Assembly (NCBI GenBank): GCA_013396655.1
Contig: WBMV01000127.1
Coordinates: 249,889 to 313,888, forward strand
Direction: 5' to 3'
DNA length: 64,000 bases
From: Campylorhamphus procurvoides
Lineage: Eukaryota; Chordata; Aves; Passeriformes; Dendrocolaptidae
Part shown: in pieces, positions 12,301 to 25,434 of the stretch
Layout of the letters: the number at the start of each line of letters is the position of its first letter
Position numbering within the stretch: position 1 is the first letter of the stretch
Translations under genes and position numbers: made by a program
The notes under the pieces: model-generated
What the model saw: the letters and a program-made list of their open reading frames with translations, nothing else
Database searches by the model: none
What the model was told of the DNA's origin: nothing

Positions 12301-13297
12301 GCAGGCACTGAGAGGACCCTGCAGAGGAGATGAGTGAAGGGCTCCGAAGGGAACAAAAGACTCTTGTGCTTTACATTTCAGCACGTTCTTGCTTTTTCCC
12401 AGGGCTCTTTGGGAATCATATTTTTGGTGAAATCCTCTAAAAACAAATCTTTGATTTAATACAGACTTAAGACCTGGACACTGGTTTGTAACTGCATAAC
12501 TCAATTGTGTGCTTTTTAAAAGTGAATTTTATTTTTCTTTGTGGAAAATATCTGTCCTTTAGAGCCTAGAAAGACACACAAACACACATTTGAAGGCAAT
12601 CAACAAGGCTATCAGCCTTACTGTGATACTTTGCCAAGCTACACCCGTATAACAAGAAAAAAAGTAGTTTTTGAATAAAACTGCTGCCTAACTATAAGGC
12701 TAATGCACTTTCTGGCTTTTAATTTCAAGTGTTTTGACAATATTTGTCAGGCAGAAATTGATTAAAACACAGGCAAGAAATAGGAATGCAGCACAAAATA
12801 ACTGGGAGGTACCACACATATATTTATTTGAAAGATTGAAGAAAATATGGCCTCAGGAAAAAAAGGACTATTTGGGTACTTTTTTGAGGAAACACAGTTT
12901 ATCTTAGAAACTGAACATTCAGTGAAGCAATCTGTGTGTATTGGAAGCCCTGTATTGAGGGAAGGGATGCTGTTCTACATGAAGAATGTTATCTGCCTCT
13001 GTAAATATATAGGACATACACTGAGCTTAGGGAAATGAAACCAAAGCAATTCAGGTTCTTTGGGGGTAAGTTATATGCATGCCTTAATGGTGCTTTCTAA
13101 ACCATGACAGCCTCAAAGAGATGCAGTAAAAACCAAAGTAGTTCATTCTTTTGGCTGGGATTAACATTTCATGAGTTATCTGGAACTGTGTATCAACTAA
13201 AAAAGAACCTTGATCACCAGGAGCAGAAAATGCAGTGTTTTTCAGCCAATGTGAATGTTGCAGAGCAGCCAGAGATGACAAATCGAGACATTTGTGT

Positions 13298-13369
13298 AAA
13301 AACAAAGCCAACCAAACAAATGAAAAGACCAACAAAAAAGGTCCCCAAAAAACCAAAACCAAACCCCAC
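13298..13369. repeat. A/C-rich low-complexity tract
   Basis: About 70 bases almost free of T, built from AAAC, CCAAA and similar units. It is the complementary form of the G/T tract at 8.4 kb. It creates lysine-rich and proline-rich codons in the 102-codon ORF 13104-13412, which should not be read as a gene. Confidence 0.8.
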
Positions 13370-15556
13370 ATTAAAATGGAAGTGCTTTTGGTCCTGGAAT
13401 TGTAGCTGGTAAATGGCAAACTGCTGGCTCTTTTGTACTGCCTATTTTAGAGTGTTACAATTAATCAAATACACGTTTTCCATTCCAAGTGAGGTCCCAT
13501 TTTCTGTGCATTGCTACTCTCCTGGCTCATTGTCTGCTCTGTGATTTAACAGTGACTTTAAGCTACCAGCTTTCCACTGAGCCTTAGATATGACAGGAAT
13601 TTTATTCCCAGAGTGTTGTAGCTGTGTTCCTTCATGCCATCCCATTAAAGCAGCATTACTGATGCCATTCATGTTGTACAGGTGATCTCACTGACAAATC
13701 CCCCTTCCTGTTCTTTTTTTCAGATATAGACACTGTTTCTTTAAGACATTCGAAGTGTGACAATCATAAAATAAACTGGTGAAAGAATTAGCTCCTGGAA
13801 TTACACCTTGCTTGGAGAAAACAAGGCTATAAATATTTTTTCATAGGTTTGTGGCTTGCACAGGATTAATTGTTATGTCTTTGTTTAGATTTCTCTCTTC
13901 TTTTAATGATCTGTGTTAGTGTCTTGTGTGGTTGACTACCCCAGAAAATTAGGAGTCCATTAGTGTATAGATTAAGTTATGTAGATTTGAAATGTTGGAC
14001 GGGCAAGGGAAATTGACATCAGAGAAAAGGATTTATTTTCAGAATGCAGCTAAATGGAGTGTAGGCAAGTAGGTTAAAAGCAAAGTTTCTTTTCCCTTTT
14101 CAGGCAGTTCAAATTTGGTGATGACTGTTGTGGAAAGTGTTGTTGTTTTTAAATCCTTCACTGAGTGTGGCACTCAGTGTCATCTTAATTCCTGAAGTCT
14201 CTTGGGTATTTTCAGAGAAAAAAAAATATTTTTCATGTTAATATTTTCATTTAAGCAAAAATGTGTGGAATAATAGGAAGAAAGTATTTTTATGTTTAGC
14301 TGATGATGATTATCCAGCTGATAGTTCTATCCTGATCATGTCCAAGAATGTCACATTTCTGATGAATGTATTTCCAACAGATTTGAGGGGGAAGTGACAG
14401 CAGAGGGTCCTGCAAGACTGATTTTGGTTTCCCTTTATTTTTTCACCACACATTTTGGTTTAAGTTAAATCATGCGCAGGGAATGGAACAGAAATTACAA
14501 CTGAAGACAAGTCTTGGGAAGTTTTTCCTTCTTTTTTTCCAATGGGCTTTGAAGAATAGCCTATTGTACAACAAATAAACCTTCTAATACTCACTGTAAT
14601 CTGAAGAAGAGTCACTCACTCTCTAATCTAAGCCTTGCTCTGTTCTTGTTTTCAAATGTGTCTCCTGATTTACTGGAGAATGTGTCTAACACACAGAATA
14701 GAGATGCACAGCCCTGGCCTGGGAGGCTTCTCTTTCATTGCAGCAGGACCAGGATGAATAAAAGAATTATTGCAGAAGCTTTCTGGGCAGATCCCACTAA
14801 AAGTGCTGTGAGGATACCTTGGGAGTGAAGTCACCATGGATGGCTTTAATCCTTTCTGGAGTTCCGTGGCTATCAGGGAACAAGAACTGCTGTCAGGTTT
14901 TTCTGCATGGCACTCCTGGATTTGGCTTAGGATCTAGTGGTGCAATTTGACAAAATGGGATCTTCTTAATTGGAGCTTTGGCTTGGGAAAGCCTCCAATC
15001 AGTGGTGGATGAACTCTTAAATCAGTCTCAGTTCATTAGCAGCTTTTCTTTTTTTTGACGTGAGAGCTTTCAGAACGGCTACACTTCCACATTTTTGTGG
15101 CTGTAATTACTTCCATCTCATCAGCTCAACACCTAAATCCTCCCTAAGCCCAATCAGGAATTTGAAGCTCTGTGGTGCTCTGCAGGGAGCCTTGCCAAGT
15201 CCTAATGGGTAGGATAGGCTGGCAGTGAGCTGAATGTGTGCAGTTGTGGTTATTCTGTATGGAATTGCTGCTGCAGGGGGAGAGAGGAGCTTTCCTGTGC
15301 TTTATCCAGGAATGTAAACTACAGAAAAAGTCTTGGGACCAGATTCCCACACTTCCCTTTTTCACACATTGCAATTCTTTTCAGCAATATGCCACAGCTT
15401 CACTGAGAGGAGCATGAATAGTTCTTCCAGCTTTGTGCACTGCCTGACAGTAAATATGCTCATGGAAGGCTTGGAGATGTTATTTTAACCTCCTTCAGAC
15501 CAAGCATGACATTGGGTCTCAGTCCCCTAATGCCTGGATAAATGCTTTTTGTTGTG

Positions 15557-15620
15557 AGGTGTTATTTTTTTTAAGTCACCCACAAAAAACTACATCAAGG
15601 TGTTATTTTTTTAAGTCACC
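15557..15620. repeat. Partial tandem duplication, 41-bp period
   Basis: A 23-base segment beginning AGGTGTTATTTTTTT and ending AAGTCACC at 15557-15580 recurs at 15598-15620 with one T fewer in the homopolymer. Near-identity suggests a recent slippage or duplication event. Confidence 0.85.
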
Positions 15621-15683
15621 AATTTAAGTGGTGATTACTTTTTTTTTTCAGCTTGTGATCAAAAAATGGCTTAATATGGGCCT

Positions 15684-15748
15684 TTCCAGGAGCATCCCTA
15701 TCTCTGTGCTCAGGCTGTAGGTGAGAGCAGCATTCCAGGAGCATCCCT
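15684..15748. repeat. 16-bp direct repeat pair
   Basis: TTCCAGGAGCATCCCT occurs at 15684-15699 and exactly again at 15733-15748, a 49-bp offset. The segments between and beyond do not match, so this is a short dispersed duplication rather than a full tandem array. Confidence 0.85.
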
Positions 15749-17090
15749 GCACTTCCTTAGGGTCTCCTTAGCTATCCAGGAGTTGGAAAGGAGCACCTTT
15801 TTGGATTGCCTAGTCCCTTCACATCTGGCATAGACAATAAGTGCTGCTAACAAGCTTTGGGCTGCCATGCACCTGGATGTCAGATGTTCAGGCACCAGCA
15901 TTGTAGGTACCAAAAGTTCTTTTAAAATGGGCACAAAGAGATGTGAGCAATCAGTGGCACTGATAACGTGACACCAAATAGTATCATACGGGGGCAAGCT
16001 TTTTCATAACTCCAGTGGTTAAGAAACTTCAGGTTAGAATAGAAATGCATGGATAATCCTTCAAATTTTAAATCACAAGAAATACAGATGTATTTTTTAT
16101 GACCATTTTGTACTTAAAAATTTGGATAGTGAGGAAAAAAGCCCCATACCAGCAAATACAAAGAAAATCAGCCAAAACCAGCCCAGAGTGGCATGCAAGA
16201 GATGCCAGAGTGATAGGAATTGGTTCCTAGAGGTATTAAGAGGGAAAACTTGGTATCTGCCCACAAGCATTGGCACATTGCCATGATAAAAGCTCAGGCA
16301 GAGGATGAAAACAAATTTTCATTAGAATTTATTTTTCTGCTTATCTTGTTTTTCAGCTCTCAGCTTTATTGGTATCTTGGAGATGAGAATAGGTGTGTAA
16401 AATGATTCAGCTCAATTCCTTGCAGCGAGGAGGAAGCTGGAGTTTTTATTGTAGAGAAACATGTGGAGAAGGTAGAAAGCACTGTGACAAGATCTGCTTT
16501 GTCCTGAAAGTATTGGAGTTCATGCTGGAGCCAAATCACATAGAAAAGATGCAGTGGTGCTTTAGAAACACAAATAAACAGCACCACCCCAAGAAATCAG
16601 ACAGAAAAATAAGTGTTGGATGTGTAGAAATAATGTGTGAAGCAGATGGGGGGGCATGTAATGAATTTAAATGCAGATCCCACTTGTGGATCAGGTAATA
16701 ACTTGCATGTGAGAATGGTTTTAGTGGGATCCTGACCTTGCTGAACAGAAAGGGAAGGACAGAGATGAGAAAGGCAGTGATTTACAGTGATTTAAATGAT
16801 GAGGGGTGAGAACCTGGCATAAGAAAAGTGAGATAGAACAAGGTATGATGACACTGCCTGGGCAGGGGACCATGGCACATGGCAATGCTCAAGGGTGGGA
16901 AAAGGAGGAGGCAGAAGGTGACAGACAGATCATCTTAGGACAACACTTTCCTCCACACTTCTTAAAAATAGCTAAATTATCCTAAGCCTCTGGATTCCTG
17001 AGGATTCCTAGGCAGCAAAGACTTTATTTCCATGGACTAAATTATGCTCTGCCTTTTGTGACAGGTGTATAGAAAAGATAACAGCCTACT

Positions 17091-17350
17091 TCTGTTACAA
17101 GTTTTTCAATTAGCAGAAGTGGTAGAGAACTGCTCTGGGATCTGAAATTGCCAGTTCAGCTAATGAACCGTGTAGGTGTTCAGGCTGGTTCCATGTGACT
17201 TGTGTAGGAGAGGGCGTCTTTGGAGCTGGTGCATTTTTTAATTAGAGAATTTTGCTAATGAGCACGTTAAAAGGGCATTTAAGTCAAGAATCAAGTTAAG
17301 AAATGCCAGCATCAGAGTGTGCCACTGGCATATTTAACGGGGTAGGTCAC
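17091..17350. promoter_or_regulatory. Candidate conserved non-coding element
   Basis: Repeat-free block with several homeodomain-type words (TTCAATTAGCAG near 17106, TTTAATTAGAG near 17238, TGCTAATGAGCACG near 17251) and surviving CpGs (ACCGTG, GGGCGTC, GCACGTT). The spacing of TAAT cores resembles vertebrate developmental enhancers. No alignment was available. Confidence 0.25.
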
Positions 17351-20129
17351 AGAGTCAGTCTCCACTTTAGTTGGTAGTTGACTCATTAATAGATTTTCCT
17401 TGAAGAAAAGTGAGTTTTCAGATTTTTGTGGGGTTTTTTTAGAAAGTCTCATGCGGTCCTTCAGAATGGAAACTATGAAAACTTCAGTAAAAATATTACC
17501 ATTTTCTGTTTTCCCCAATCCTGATGGCTTTTTTTTTACTGCCCTTCTGTTTTCTGCAGAGCTTTCCCCCCTCACTGCTGCTCCTTGCCAGGCATTCCCT
17601 TTTCCTTCCTACTGCCCAGGTAGTCCTGCCCTGCTGCAATCCTAAAAACAAAGAAGGCCAAACTCTAATGAGAATGAAACAGGTTAAAGGAGCCAAGAGG
17701 TTCAGCACTGAAATTTTAGGGGAGACAGTAAATTTGGCTCAGATGCTCCTGAAATAACTATAATCTACTTTTTTTTTTCTCTTGGTCTGTCCTACAGCCA
17801 CAAATGGGTTGGGGTGAGTTGTTTTGCTTTTTGCTTTTTTTTTTCCCTTCAGAAACAGATTAGGTGAATTCAAATGCAGTCAAAATCTTGTCTTCCTGTA
17901 AGCCAGAGGATCTTTTGAACATCGAATATTAAGGCTGGTTTACACTTCATACCGTATTTGCATGCCCTGATCCAAACTTCAGTGTAATAAATTCTATCAC
18001 AAAGTCTGGATCCAGCTTTAGGAATAGTGTATTCCCTGCTTTTCCAGGGCTCTCACCCTGGGCTTTGTTTGTTTTTATTGAGCCATGTGTTGGAATACTC
18101 TAGGCAGGAAGTAGGTAAGCACTTTGGAAAGGGTTTAAAATGCAGAGTGTATAAAATGGTATTATCATTGAACCGTGGTGAAAACAAAGAATGGTTTCCA
18201 AATGATACCCATTTTAATATAGGGACTTTTTTTGTTCCTTGATTGTAGTCGGAAGAGCCTGTCATTTCTGAGTTTCAGGGAGTATTAGGAAGGCAACAAA
18301 TCCCATCCAAGCATCAGAAAACATCCTTAGCTCTCCTTCAGTCCCTGTAGTTAACCATTCTGTTGACAGTACCTGTGTTAGATGTGATAGACAGCTTCAA
18401 TGGGCAAAAAGAATGTGATCCCCTTTTCATTATTCAGATCAATAATGCAAGAGCCATCTTCATAAAACCTTGATTTCTGATGCGTTAGAAGTCTGAGCTA
18501 GACTTTTGAACTATGGCAGTCTGGTAATAAGAATACACAACAAGTCTCAAATAAAATAATATTCTTTGCATAATGAAAGTGTTTATTTTACAAAGGCAAA
18601 AAACCAGCTCATCATCATTTACATTTACAATCTGACACCCAGGAATTTCAGATCTTTTTAGCTGGGAGTTTCATCTTCTAGCCAAGCTGCTTGCCTGAGG
18701 AGTGGGTGCAAAAAGTGAGTTTGGTTTGTTTCCATGTGTAGACATTTCTCTAAGGAGCTGAGTGTGGAAGGGTGGCAGTCACCTTGCAGCTCTCTGTGGC
18801 TCCATTTATGGTCCTTCAGAACCACCCACTTTGGAATCAACAGCTTCCCTTGTCATGTTGAGGGTCACCTTCAAAGGTCACCTGTTTTGATGAAAAGGAA
18901 CGGAACAATCAGGGCTGAGTGTAGTGTTTGATTTTAAAACACTTCAAGCACAGTCCAGTACTTAATGTATTGGGCAATTTTTACCTTCTCATACAGTGCT
19001 TTTTAAAATTTATTTATGGTTATTAAGGAGGCAGCAGTAGGTCCCTTCCTGCTTTATCTATACAGTAGTTAATTCCTAGGCTTGCAAAGGTTTCAGTCCT
19101 TGGGTGGTGGCCTGGGATGGAATTGAGTTGTAATGTTTGATGGCATGTGCATGTCATGCTTTGCAGGGTCATGGCCAAGGCCTGATTTCACCACATCATT
19201 TCTTCCACTCCCATTATTTATTGCCTCTTATGAGGATGTACCCAGGAATTCATGAAGAAACCCTTCCACATCATTTCATCTAGGGGAGATGTGTTTGAAG
19301 TAGAAGAGCAGCCTCACAAGGGTATATTTTTATAATTTAAGAGTTTAACATAAGTTGTATACTGGCTGTTCTATCCTGTTTTATGCAGGAATTCTGACCT
19401 GGGAGATAAAAAAGGGAATTCTGGAACTGTGCTGGGTGCTGCACTTGTTGGAGGTATCTGATGCACAGGTACAGACAACTGGGCAATGCATTGTGTCTTT
19501 CCCACCACCTAATTTCACAATTCACTGGAAAGTGGATAGCAATGCCAGTGCATTTACTGCTACTCATCTGCTTGCTTGGAAAGCCATGTGCAGAAGGCAC
19601 ATTTGGCTCAGGGTGGCACCAGACATGTGGACAGGCTGTCCTGTGCATAAACACCCACCGAGCTGGCTTGGAAGGGGAAATCTTGGGCAGAGGAGGAGGT
19701 GAGGATGTGCCAGTTCTGGCACTGCACAGCCAAGCTGTGGAGAGGTGTGGAAACTGGGGGAAGGAAGTGTGGAATGGTGGCTGGAGTTGGTTGGTGGTCC
19801 TCCTACAGAGAGCTCATTTGGATTTGACACTCATGACCTGCCTTCACACTCTTTGCCTCAGGTATGGCCCATGAAGTACCACGCAGGCAGCAGCTGCCTC
19901 TGGTCCCTCCCTGTGTCTTGATGCCAAGCCTTGAGCTGGAGTGAAACCCAGAAAAAGAACCAGTAAGGGCCAAATGCAGAGCAGATGGAGCCTGTACGTG
20001 GCACCTGCAGCTCCTGGGAGGGGGAGACATCACTGCACTGCAGGGCAGGTGATGCAGCCAGGAGAGTCAGGGCTCTGGTAAGATGTGTTTTCTCTTGGGA
20101 TGGAATGCTGCAGGTCAGTGCTGTGGTGA
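17351..20129. other. Gene-free stretch ending in a GC-richer, ORF-dense patch
   Basis: AT-rich up to about 19.3 kb with T runs near 17771 and 17837. Between about 19380 and 20110 the base composition rises in G and C, and five ORFs of 76-137 codons overlap on both strands. None has a domain I recognise. No LTR or CR1 motif was found in the patch. Confidence 0.5.
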
Positions 20130-20330
20130 AGCATAGCCAAAATTAGCTTATGGGTAATCAGCTAAAAAGTTTAATTAACCTATTTGCTAATTAATGTTTC
20201 ACAATGTATTTTCATAAAGGAGTTCTTTTGCAGGATTATGATGATGTTCAATGATATGCTTAGAACTGCTTTCTTAGAATAACTGATTAAGGCAGTCATA
20301 ATACTGTGGATTTATAAGCCATAGTTCATG
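20130..20330. promoter_or_regulatory. Candidate conserved non-coding element
   Basis: AT-rich block with three homeodomain-type cores close together (GTTTAATTAACC near 20169, GCTAATTAATG near 20185 and GATTAAGG near 20284). It has no simple-repeat structure. Weak candidate only. Confidence 0.2.
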
Positions 20331-22280
20331 CCAGAAATATATTTATTTCTGCATGTGCTCCACACAGCTAACCCAGAATTCCCTTTTTCTTCCCCCCCCA
20401 AAAGGTAGAACAGTATCTTGCAAAGCTACTGTATCTTCACGGCGCCAGAGTCTGTTTTAGGATTGACAGTGTCTGGAAAAGTTAAATATAAATGTTTCAA
20501 ATATAGGAGCGTTATTTTTTTACCTTCATTGGGAAGATCTTTTTTTAAATGTTGAAAAACAAGATGCAAATAGAGCTGCAGAAAGATATCAAATGCAATC
20601 TGAAATAAATCACTGGACCATAATATTTTGTGTTTAAAAATGAGCCTTTGATTTATAATGAGTGGAATAAAACGGTGGACCCTGCAATTTCCAAATATGT
20701 TCTTTTCCCCAAGAGTTATTTTCCACTATCTGAATAATCTGCATCTTCTTCCTCTCTCCGTGAATTCTCAAAATCTCTCCAGACCTTTCAAGCAATTGAA
20801 ATGTTTGAATAGGAAACACACAGGCATGAAAATGTAACACTGTACCCATATAGTTTTCTGTTGAGCTTCAGTCCTAGGAGTGCAGTTCAGTTCTGGTTTA
20901 CATTCTGATTTTTAGATAGGAATTTCACCTACTGAAATGAAAATAAAACATACCAGTCGTACCAAATTGAAAATAGAATCATGTATCTCAGTCTGTGAAA
21001 TGATGTTGGGTCTCTTAATCAGAGAGTACTATGTAATAAGCCTAAGTGCATTTCTGCTGAGGTTTTCCTCATCAGTGCCTCTGATTTAATTTCTGTATTT
21101 GATTAAGAAGGACAATGATGTAGGGACTGGCATCATCTTGGAAAAAAATTAAAGGATGGATATCTTTATGAGGAAAAAGACCTTACTTTTAAAGCTCTCA
21201 TCTCTCCTAGTTAGTCAAAATATGACTATATTCTGTCCTAGCACTCTGCCTTAATTTAAATGTCCATAATTTCAGATCTGTATGGTTTTATTAAAGAAAT
21301 GGAAAACCTGTAGAATTATTTTGATTCAAGAATTTGTTGGCCCCATTTCTGCCTTGCACTTGTTTGTGCTGCTGAAGATGTGCTTGTCTGAGAGGGAATT
21401 TCCAGCACTCAGCCCATAATTAGGGCTTGGTTTTCATTGACTCAGTGCAATTCAGATCAGTTGCATGCTCAATAATGTAAGCTGTAAAATGATGATTTTA
21501 GTGAGAAGTTTAAGAAAAGCATATATTTCATGCATTCCCACATGACATCCAAAGACAAAACCCCATGGATGGCAGAGGAACCTGGATAAAATAGTGGTTC
21601 TGGAAGATCTAAGGTGATTAGAAGTATTACCTCATATTGAAGACTTTGAAAGGTGGCTAATTTGCAGATGGAGTAAAGCAACCACAGATAATTGGTCATT
21701 TTAATTTTAGTTGCCATTGCAAACCTTCAAAAAGGTTAAGACTTTTGACTCTTCAGCAAAGGAAAAAGAACTTGCTGCTTGAAATGGCAATCAAACCAAT
21801 GTCCTTGGAGCTGTTGCTGTGGACAGACCCACAAGGAACTCTCCAAAGAGCTTTGGGAACTTGCTGCTCCATATAATTTTCAAATGCTTGATTTCATCTC
21901 AATTTCTGCCCTCCAACCTATTTAGTGACCTTCTCTTCACAAGAAATAGACATTGTTCTCTAAGTTGCTATTACCTTCTTGTTCAGTGATGGACTGTTTA
22001 TTCTAAGCTTTCTATTCTAAGATATAGCAAGAAGAATTCCTATACACAAACTTTAAGTTTTGTATATATAATTTTTTGTTCTTGTAAACATAGTGAATTA
22101 CCTGGTCATTGTACTGAGTGGGTCAAATAGCCACAAACTTTAGTGTAAATATCTCCACTGAGATATCCACTGCTGAGTGGATAAAAAGACTAAAACCCAG
22201 GGAGCAGTATGTTATTTTGCAAAACCCTTTAGAGGCAACAGACTTCTGACTGTAGTTAAACCTTAAAATGGAGGTAGATT

Positions 22281-22357
22281 GAAGAAAAGCCTTGGTCTCA
22301 AATTTTGTCTTTATTCAAGTGAAGAAAAACCTTGCTCTGAAATTGTCTTTATTCAAT
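22281..22357. repeat. Two-copy tandem duplication, 40-bp unit
   Basis: The segment starting GAAGAAAAGCCTTGGTCTC at 22281 is repeated from 22321 with a few substitutions and a short deletion. Each copy ends in a TTGTCTTTATTCAA-type sequence. The copies are about 90 percent alike by eye, so the duplication is fairly young relative to the surrounding DNA. Confidence 0.85.
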
Positions 22358-22454
22358 ACATGCTGCAATTGTAAAAGTAAACAGATCTTGGGAATTCAGA
22401 GATAATTCTGATATTGAGCTGGATTTGTAGCCTGTAGAAGGTTTGAAGGAAAGA

Positions 22455-22483
22455 ATACATACAAGTATGTATATGTGTGTGTA
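22455..22483. repeat. 8-bp inverted repeat merging into a GT microsatellite
   Basis: ATACATAC and GTATGTAT are perfect complements separated by AA. The right arm continues into a strictly alternating purine-pyrimidine run to 22483 ending in (GT)n. It probably began as a degenerate TA/TG microsatellite. Confidence 0.7.
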
Positions 22484-24819
22484 GTTTTCATTAGCAAGGT
22501 AGGCAAATATTAGTTTAAATCTGTTTTGCTGTTTTCATTGAGCATCTATGACTTCATCTTTTTAAATAAGGAAAAAATGTCTGTTCTTGGGGGGGTGTGT
22601 GTGTCCCAATTCTTGTTCCAAGTCCTCTTCAGTTTGAAGCTTGCATGAGGAATAAATAAAAGCATATCTGTAAATGAAGTCTGGGATAGTTGTCAGCCGA
22701 AATCTCAACTGACACTGTTCCAAAAATGGCTCTACATTGAATTTTTGGCATTTTATGTTGACAGAGACCTCCATGAGCTACTGAAAAAGACCTGCTTGTT
22801 CATAGGGGGGGAAAACTCTGTTGACTTGATACTTCTGTTAGAGTATTTCTATTTTTCCATGACTGTATCTGGCTGGGTCAATCATACATAGTAGCTTTAG
22901 TATTTTCCACCATCCATAATGGCAGTTTGATTTCATCACACACTGAAAAAAATGAAATCTCTGACACACTGTTTTCATGGTTATTAAATGGGGAGTTTCT
23001 AAAAGCAACTCTAATGTGGAAATCTGCAGCTTTATGAAAAAGTAATTGCTAAAGATGTGTTATGTACAGTAAGTTAAATAGTTTTACAGTATTATGAGGA
23101 ATATGTAGGGAGAATAAAGAGTACTGCAGGAGGTGGGCTAAGCAAATATTTTAAAGCACATTATGATGAATAATAAATAATACATGGCAGTATTGAATGT
23201 TTCAAAAAACTCATATGTGACTAGACTGAAGTGAGCTCTTTCAAAATCTTCATCTAAAGAATGTCTCTATTCTCTTCATAGATTTAGTTGTTAATGAAAT
23301 TGCCCAGAAGTTTTATAAGTAAACCATCATCTCAGTTCTTCTTACTGTTGGGTATTTTTCTCTCATCAGCATAACTTTCACAGCCTGTATGACCTTTCTA
23401 CATAAATTGCTTCATTTCAGTACTTGAGCCAAGTGCAAGGTTATCTGACAATTACAAAAAAAAACCCAATTCACAAACATCTGGCTGTTGTGTGATAAAA
23501 GCAGCATTTCTTGGAGCCATCTGTCTGCCTTCAGATTGCCTTTAGATTGTGTAAATAACCTACCTTTGATTAAGGTGAAGGGGTTATTTTGCCTCATTAA
23601 ACCTGTGCCTAAAATTAGAGGTGGATTTCATATAATATATAATGATAGTGAAAGGGAAGCACTTTTGTCTAAGGCTGGGAATGATGGAGTTGGTTCAAGG
23701 AGCATTTCAGTGGTGAATCTCTTCTAGGGTTTTGGGTGTGGGTTTATTTTTTGGAACATTTTTACTGCTCTATAATTAGAAGATGTTTGCTTAGTGGCAA
23801 TTCAGTGTTACCTGCCAGATATTTCTTTCCTAGTGCTGCTTTGGGTGTTTTGTCCCTGTTGAAGTATCTGTGAATAGACTTCTTATTTTTGAGGAATTAT
23901 TTTGTCCTAATTTTTACCATTCTACACATACATACACAAAATGCTTGCATATGTTAGACAAGCATCTTTTTTATTGGAATTATGCCTCTTCTGTAATCAT
24001 TTCTGGTTGTGCCCAGTTCTTAAATAGAGGGGAGAAGAGGAGGCCACAGGTAAAGGTAGAATATATCTGTGCTTTATTCTAGCCAAGGAGAAGGCTTTTG
24101 AAAGTTAAATTTTCTTGGCTGGGCTCATGGGGCAGAATTTGGCCCCCTTGCCCTACCTTGCATGTGAAGCCAAAAGCCTGTGGTTGATGTTCTTCCCTGT
24201 CTGCAACAAAGAAGGGCTGCTCAGAGATGCAGATTAAATTGTGCAGACAGCAAGTGAACCATTAGCCTTTGTATTTACTGTGATTTTCTACTAAAAATAA
24301 GCTGCTTTCGTATGGGTGAATGAACTGAAACTAAATGAACTAAATTTATTTCATATGATAAAGGAACTAAAAGGTGTAGTTTGAAGGGATCCTTCTTTTT
24401 CCCTTGTCTAAATATCCCCAGCTCTCTCCTGCAGGCAACTTTTGAGGAGATTTTTCCTATTACTACTATATTGTGTTGCTCTTGAAGTTAAAATGAGGTA
24501 TTGTATACAGCATGGGAGATGGAATGCCTACCCTATCCAGCTCTAAATGTAGAATTAATAAGAAACTATTTCTGACCCCAAAAGCTTAATATGTATTAAT
24601 AAATCAAAGGGTGAAAAGGAAAAGCTGAGAGGTTCTTATTGTTTGCTCTTTAATTAACTTGCTGAAGATGATACAAAGCCTGTAGTTGGCTGAAAATAAT
24701 AGTCTTGTTTTGCACTTCAGAACCAGTACATAACCATAACATTTTTAACCTTTGGCCCAACATAGATTTTAATCTATAATAATATTGTTAATTACAAAAG
24801 GAAAAAAAAGACTATGTTC

Positions 24820-25000
24820 AAAAAGCTGCAGCAAAATTCGTGTGGGAAGATATTAGCCTGGTCCAGGAAATTAAACTAGCTAATTGGAGATGTTTCGAGA
24901 TACTCACTGCCACTGAGTATTTAAGAATGTTAGCTTTGTTTCCTTAATAGCTTTAGAGCATTAATGGAGTATTTTCCCCTTCTTTCTTTCCTTCTTACAA
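24820..25000. promoter_or_regulatory. Candidate conserved non-coding element
   Basis: Short repeat-free block with surviving CpGs (ATTCGTG, TTTCGAG) and a CTAGCTAATTGG homeodomain-type word near 24877. A polypyrimidine run at 24972-24996 closes it. Weak, texture-based call. Confidence 0.2.
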
Positions 25001-25147
25001 AGAAATAAGTTTGCAGAAAGAGTCTGTGAAGCCATCTGGCTTAATCAACTTTAGAGTCCTCCCATGAGGAAGCTTGGCCTGGCTCTTCTTGTTTTAAAGG
25101 TCCTCAATAGGAAGAAAATAATCTACTCCTTGTTGGCTGGAGCCTGG

Positions 25148-25191
25148 GTAGTAGATTCCCTGAGGGTTCCTGTGTTGTAGTAGATTCCCTG
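25148..25191. repeat. 15-bp direct repeat pair
   Basis: GTAGTAGATTCCCTG occurs at 25148-25162 and exactly at 25177-25191, a 29-bp offset. The intervening bases do not match beyond it. Confidence 0.85.
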
Positions 25192-25420
25192 TCCAGCACA
25201 AGAGTTGTCCAAGCTGAGAAGGTTGGGATCAGATGAGCAGAAGGAATGAGGGTTAGGAGAGCTGGGGGTGCAGGGTCAGGAAGGGATGAGTGGGGAAGGA
25301 GCAGCAAGGTGATAAACCAGGATTGTAACCTTCATGTGTCAGACTGGCTCATCAGGGTCTCATTGCAGGTGACAAAGGACCTGTACCTGTGATTGAGACA
25401 AGCAATGTGAATATTCAGTT

Positions 25421-25434
25421 TATATATATATATA
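25421..25434. repeat. (TA)7 microsatellite
   Basis: Fourteen bases of uninterrupted TA dinucleotide. Short but long enough to be polymorphic. Confidence 0.85.

Larger units (their letters stand above)
12301..17090. other. Gene-free stretch with two local duplications
   Basis: Ordinary AT-rich sequence with an A/C-rich tract (13298-13369), a partial 41-bp tandem duplication (15557-15620) and a 16-bp direct repeat (15684-15699 and 15733-15748). ORFs of 60-111 codons occur on both strands and show no recognisable domain. Confidence 0.55.
20331..24819. other. Gene-free AT-rich sequence
   Basis: Contains a C8 run (20392-20399), a 40-bp tandem duplication (22281-22357), a hairpin with an adjoining GT tract (22455-22483) and otherwise unremarkable AT-rich DNA. 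No mobile element or coding exon was recognised. Confidence 0.55.

Noticed and set aside
13104..13412. 102-codon ORF with a Lys/Pro-rich C-terminus resembling a basic tail
   Set aside because: The basic tail is the translation of an A/C-rich low-complexity tract.
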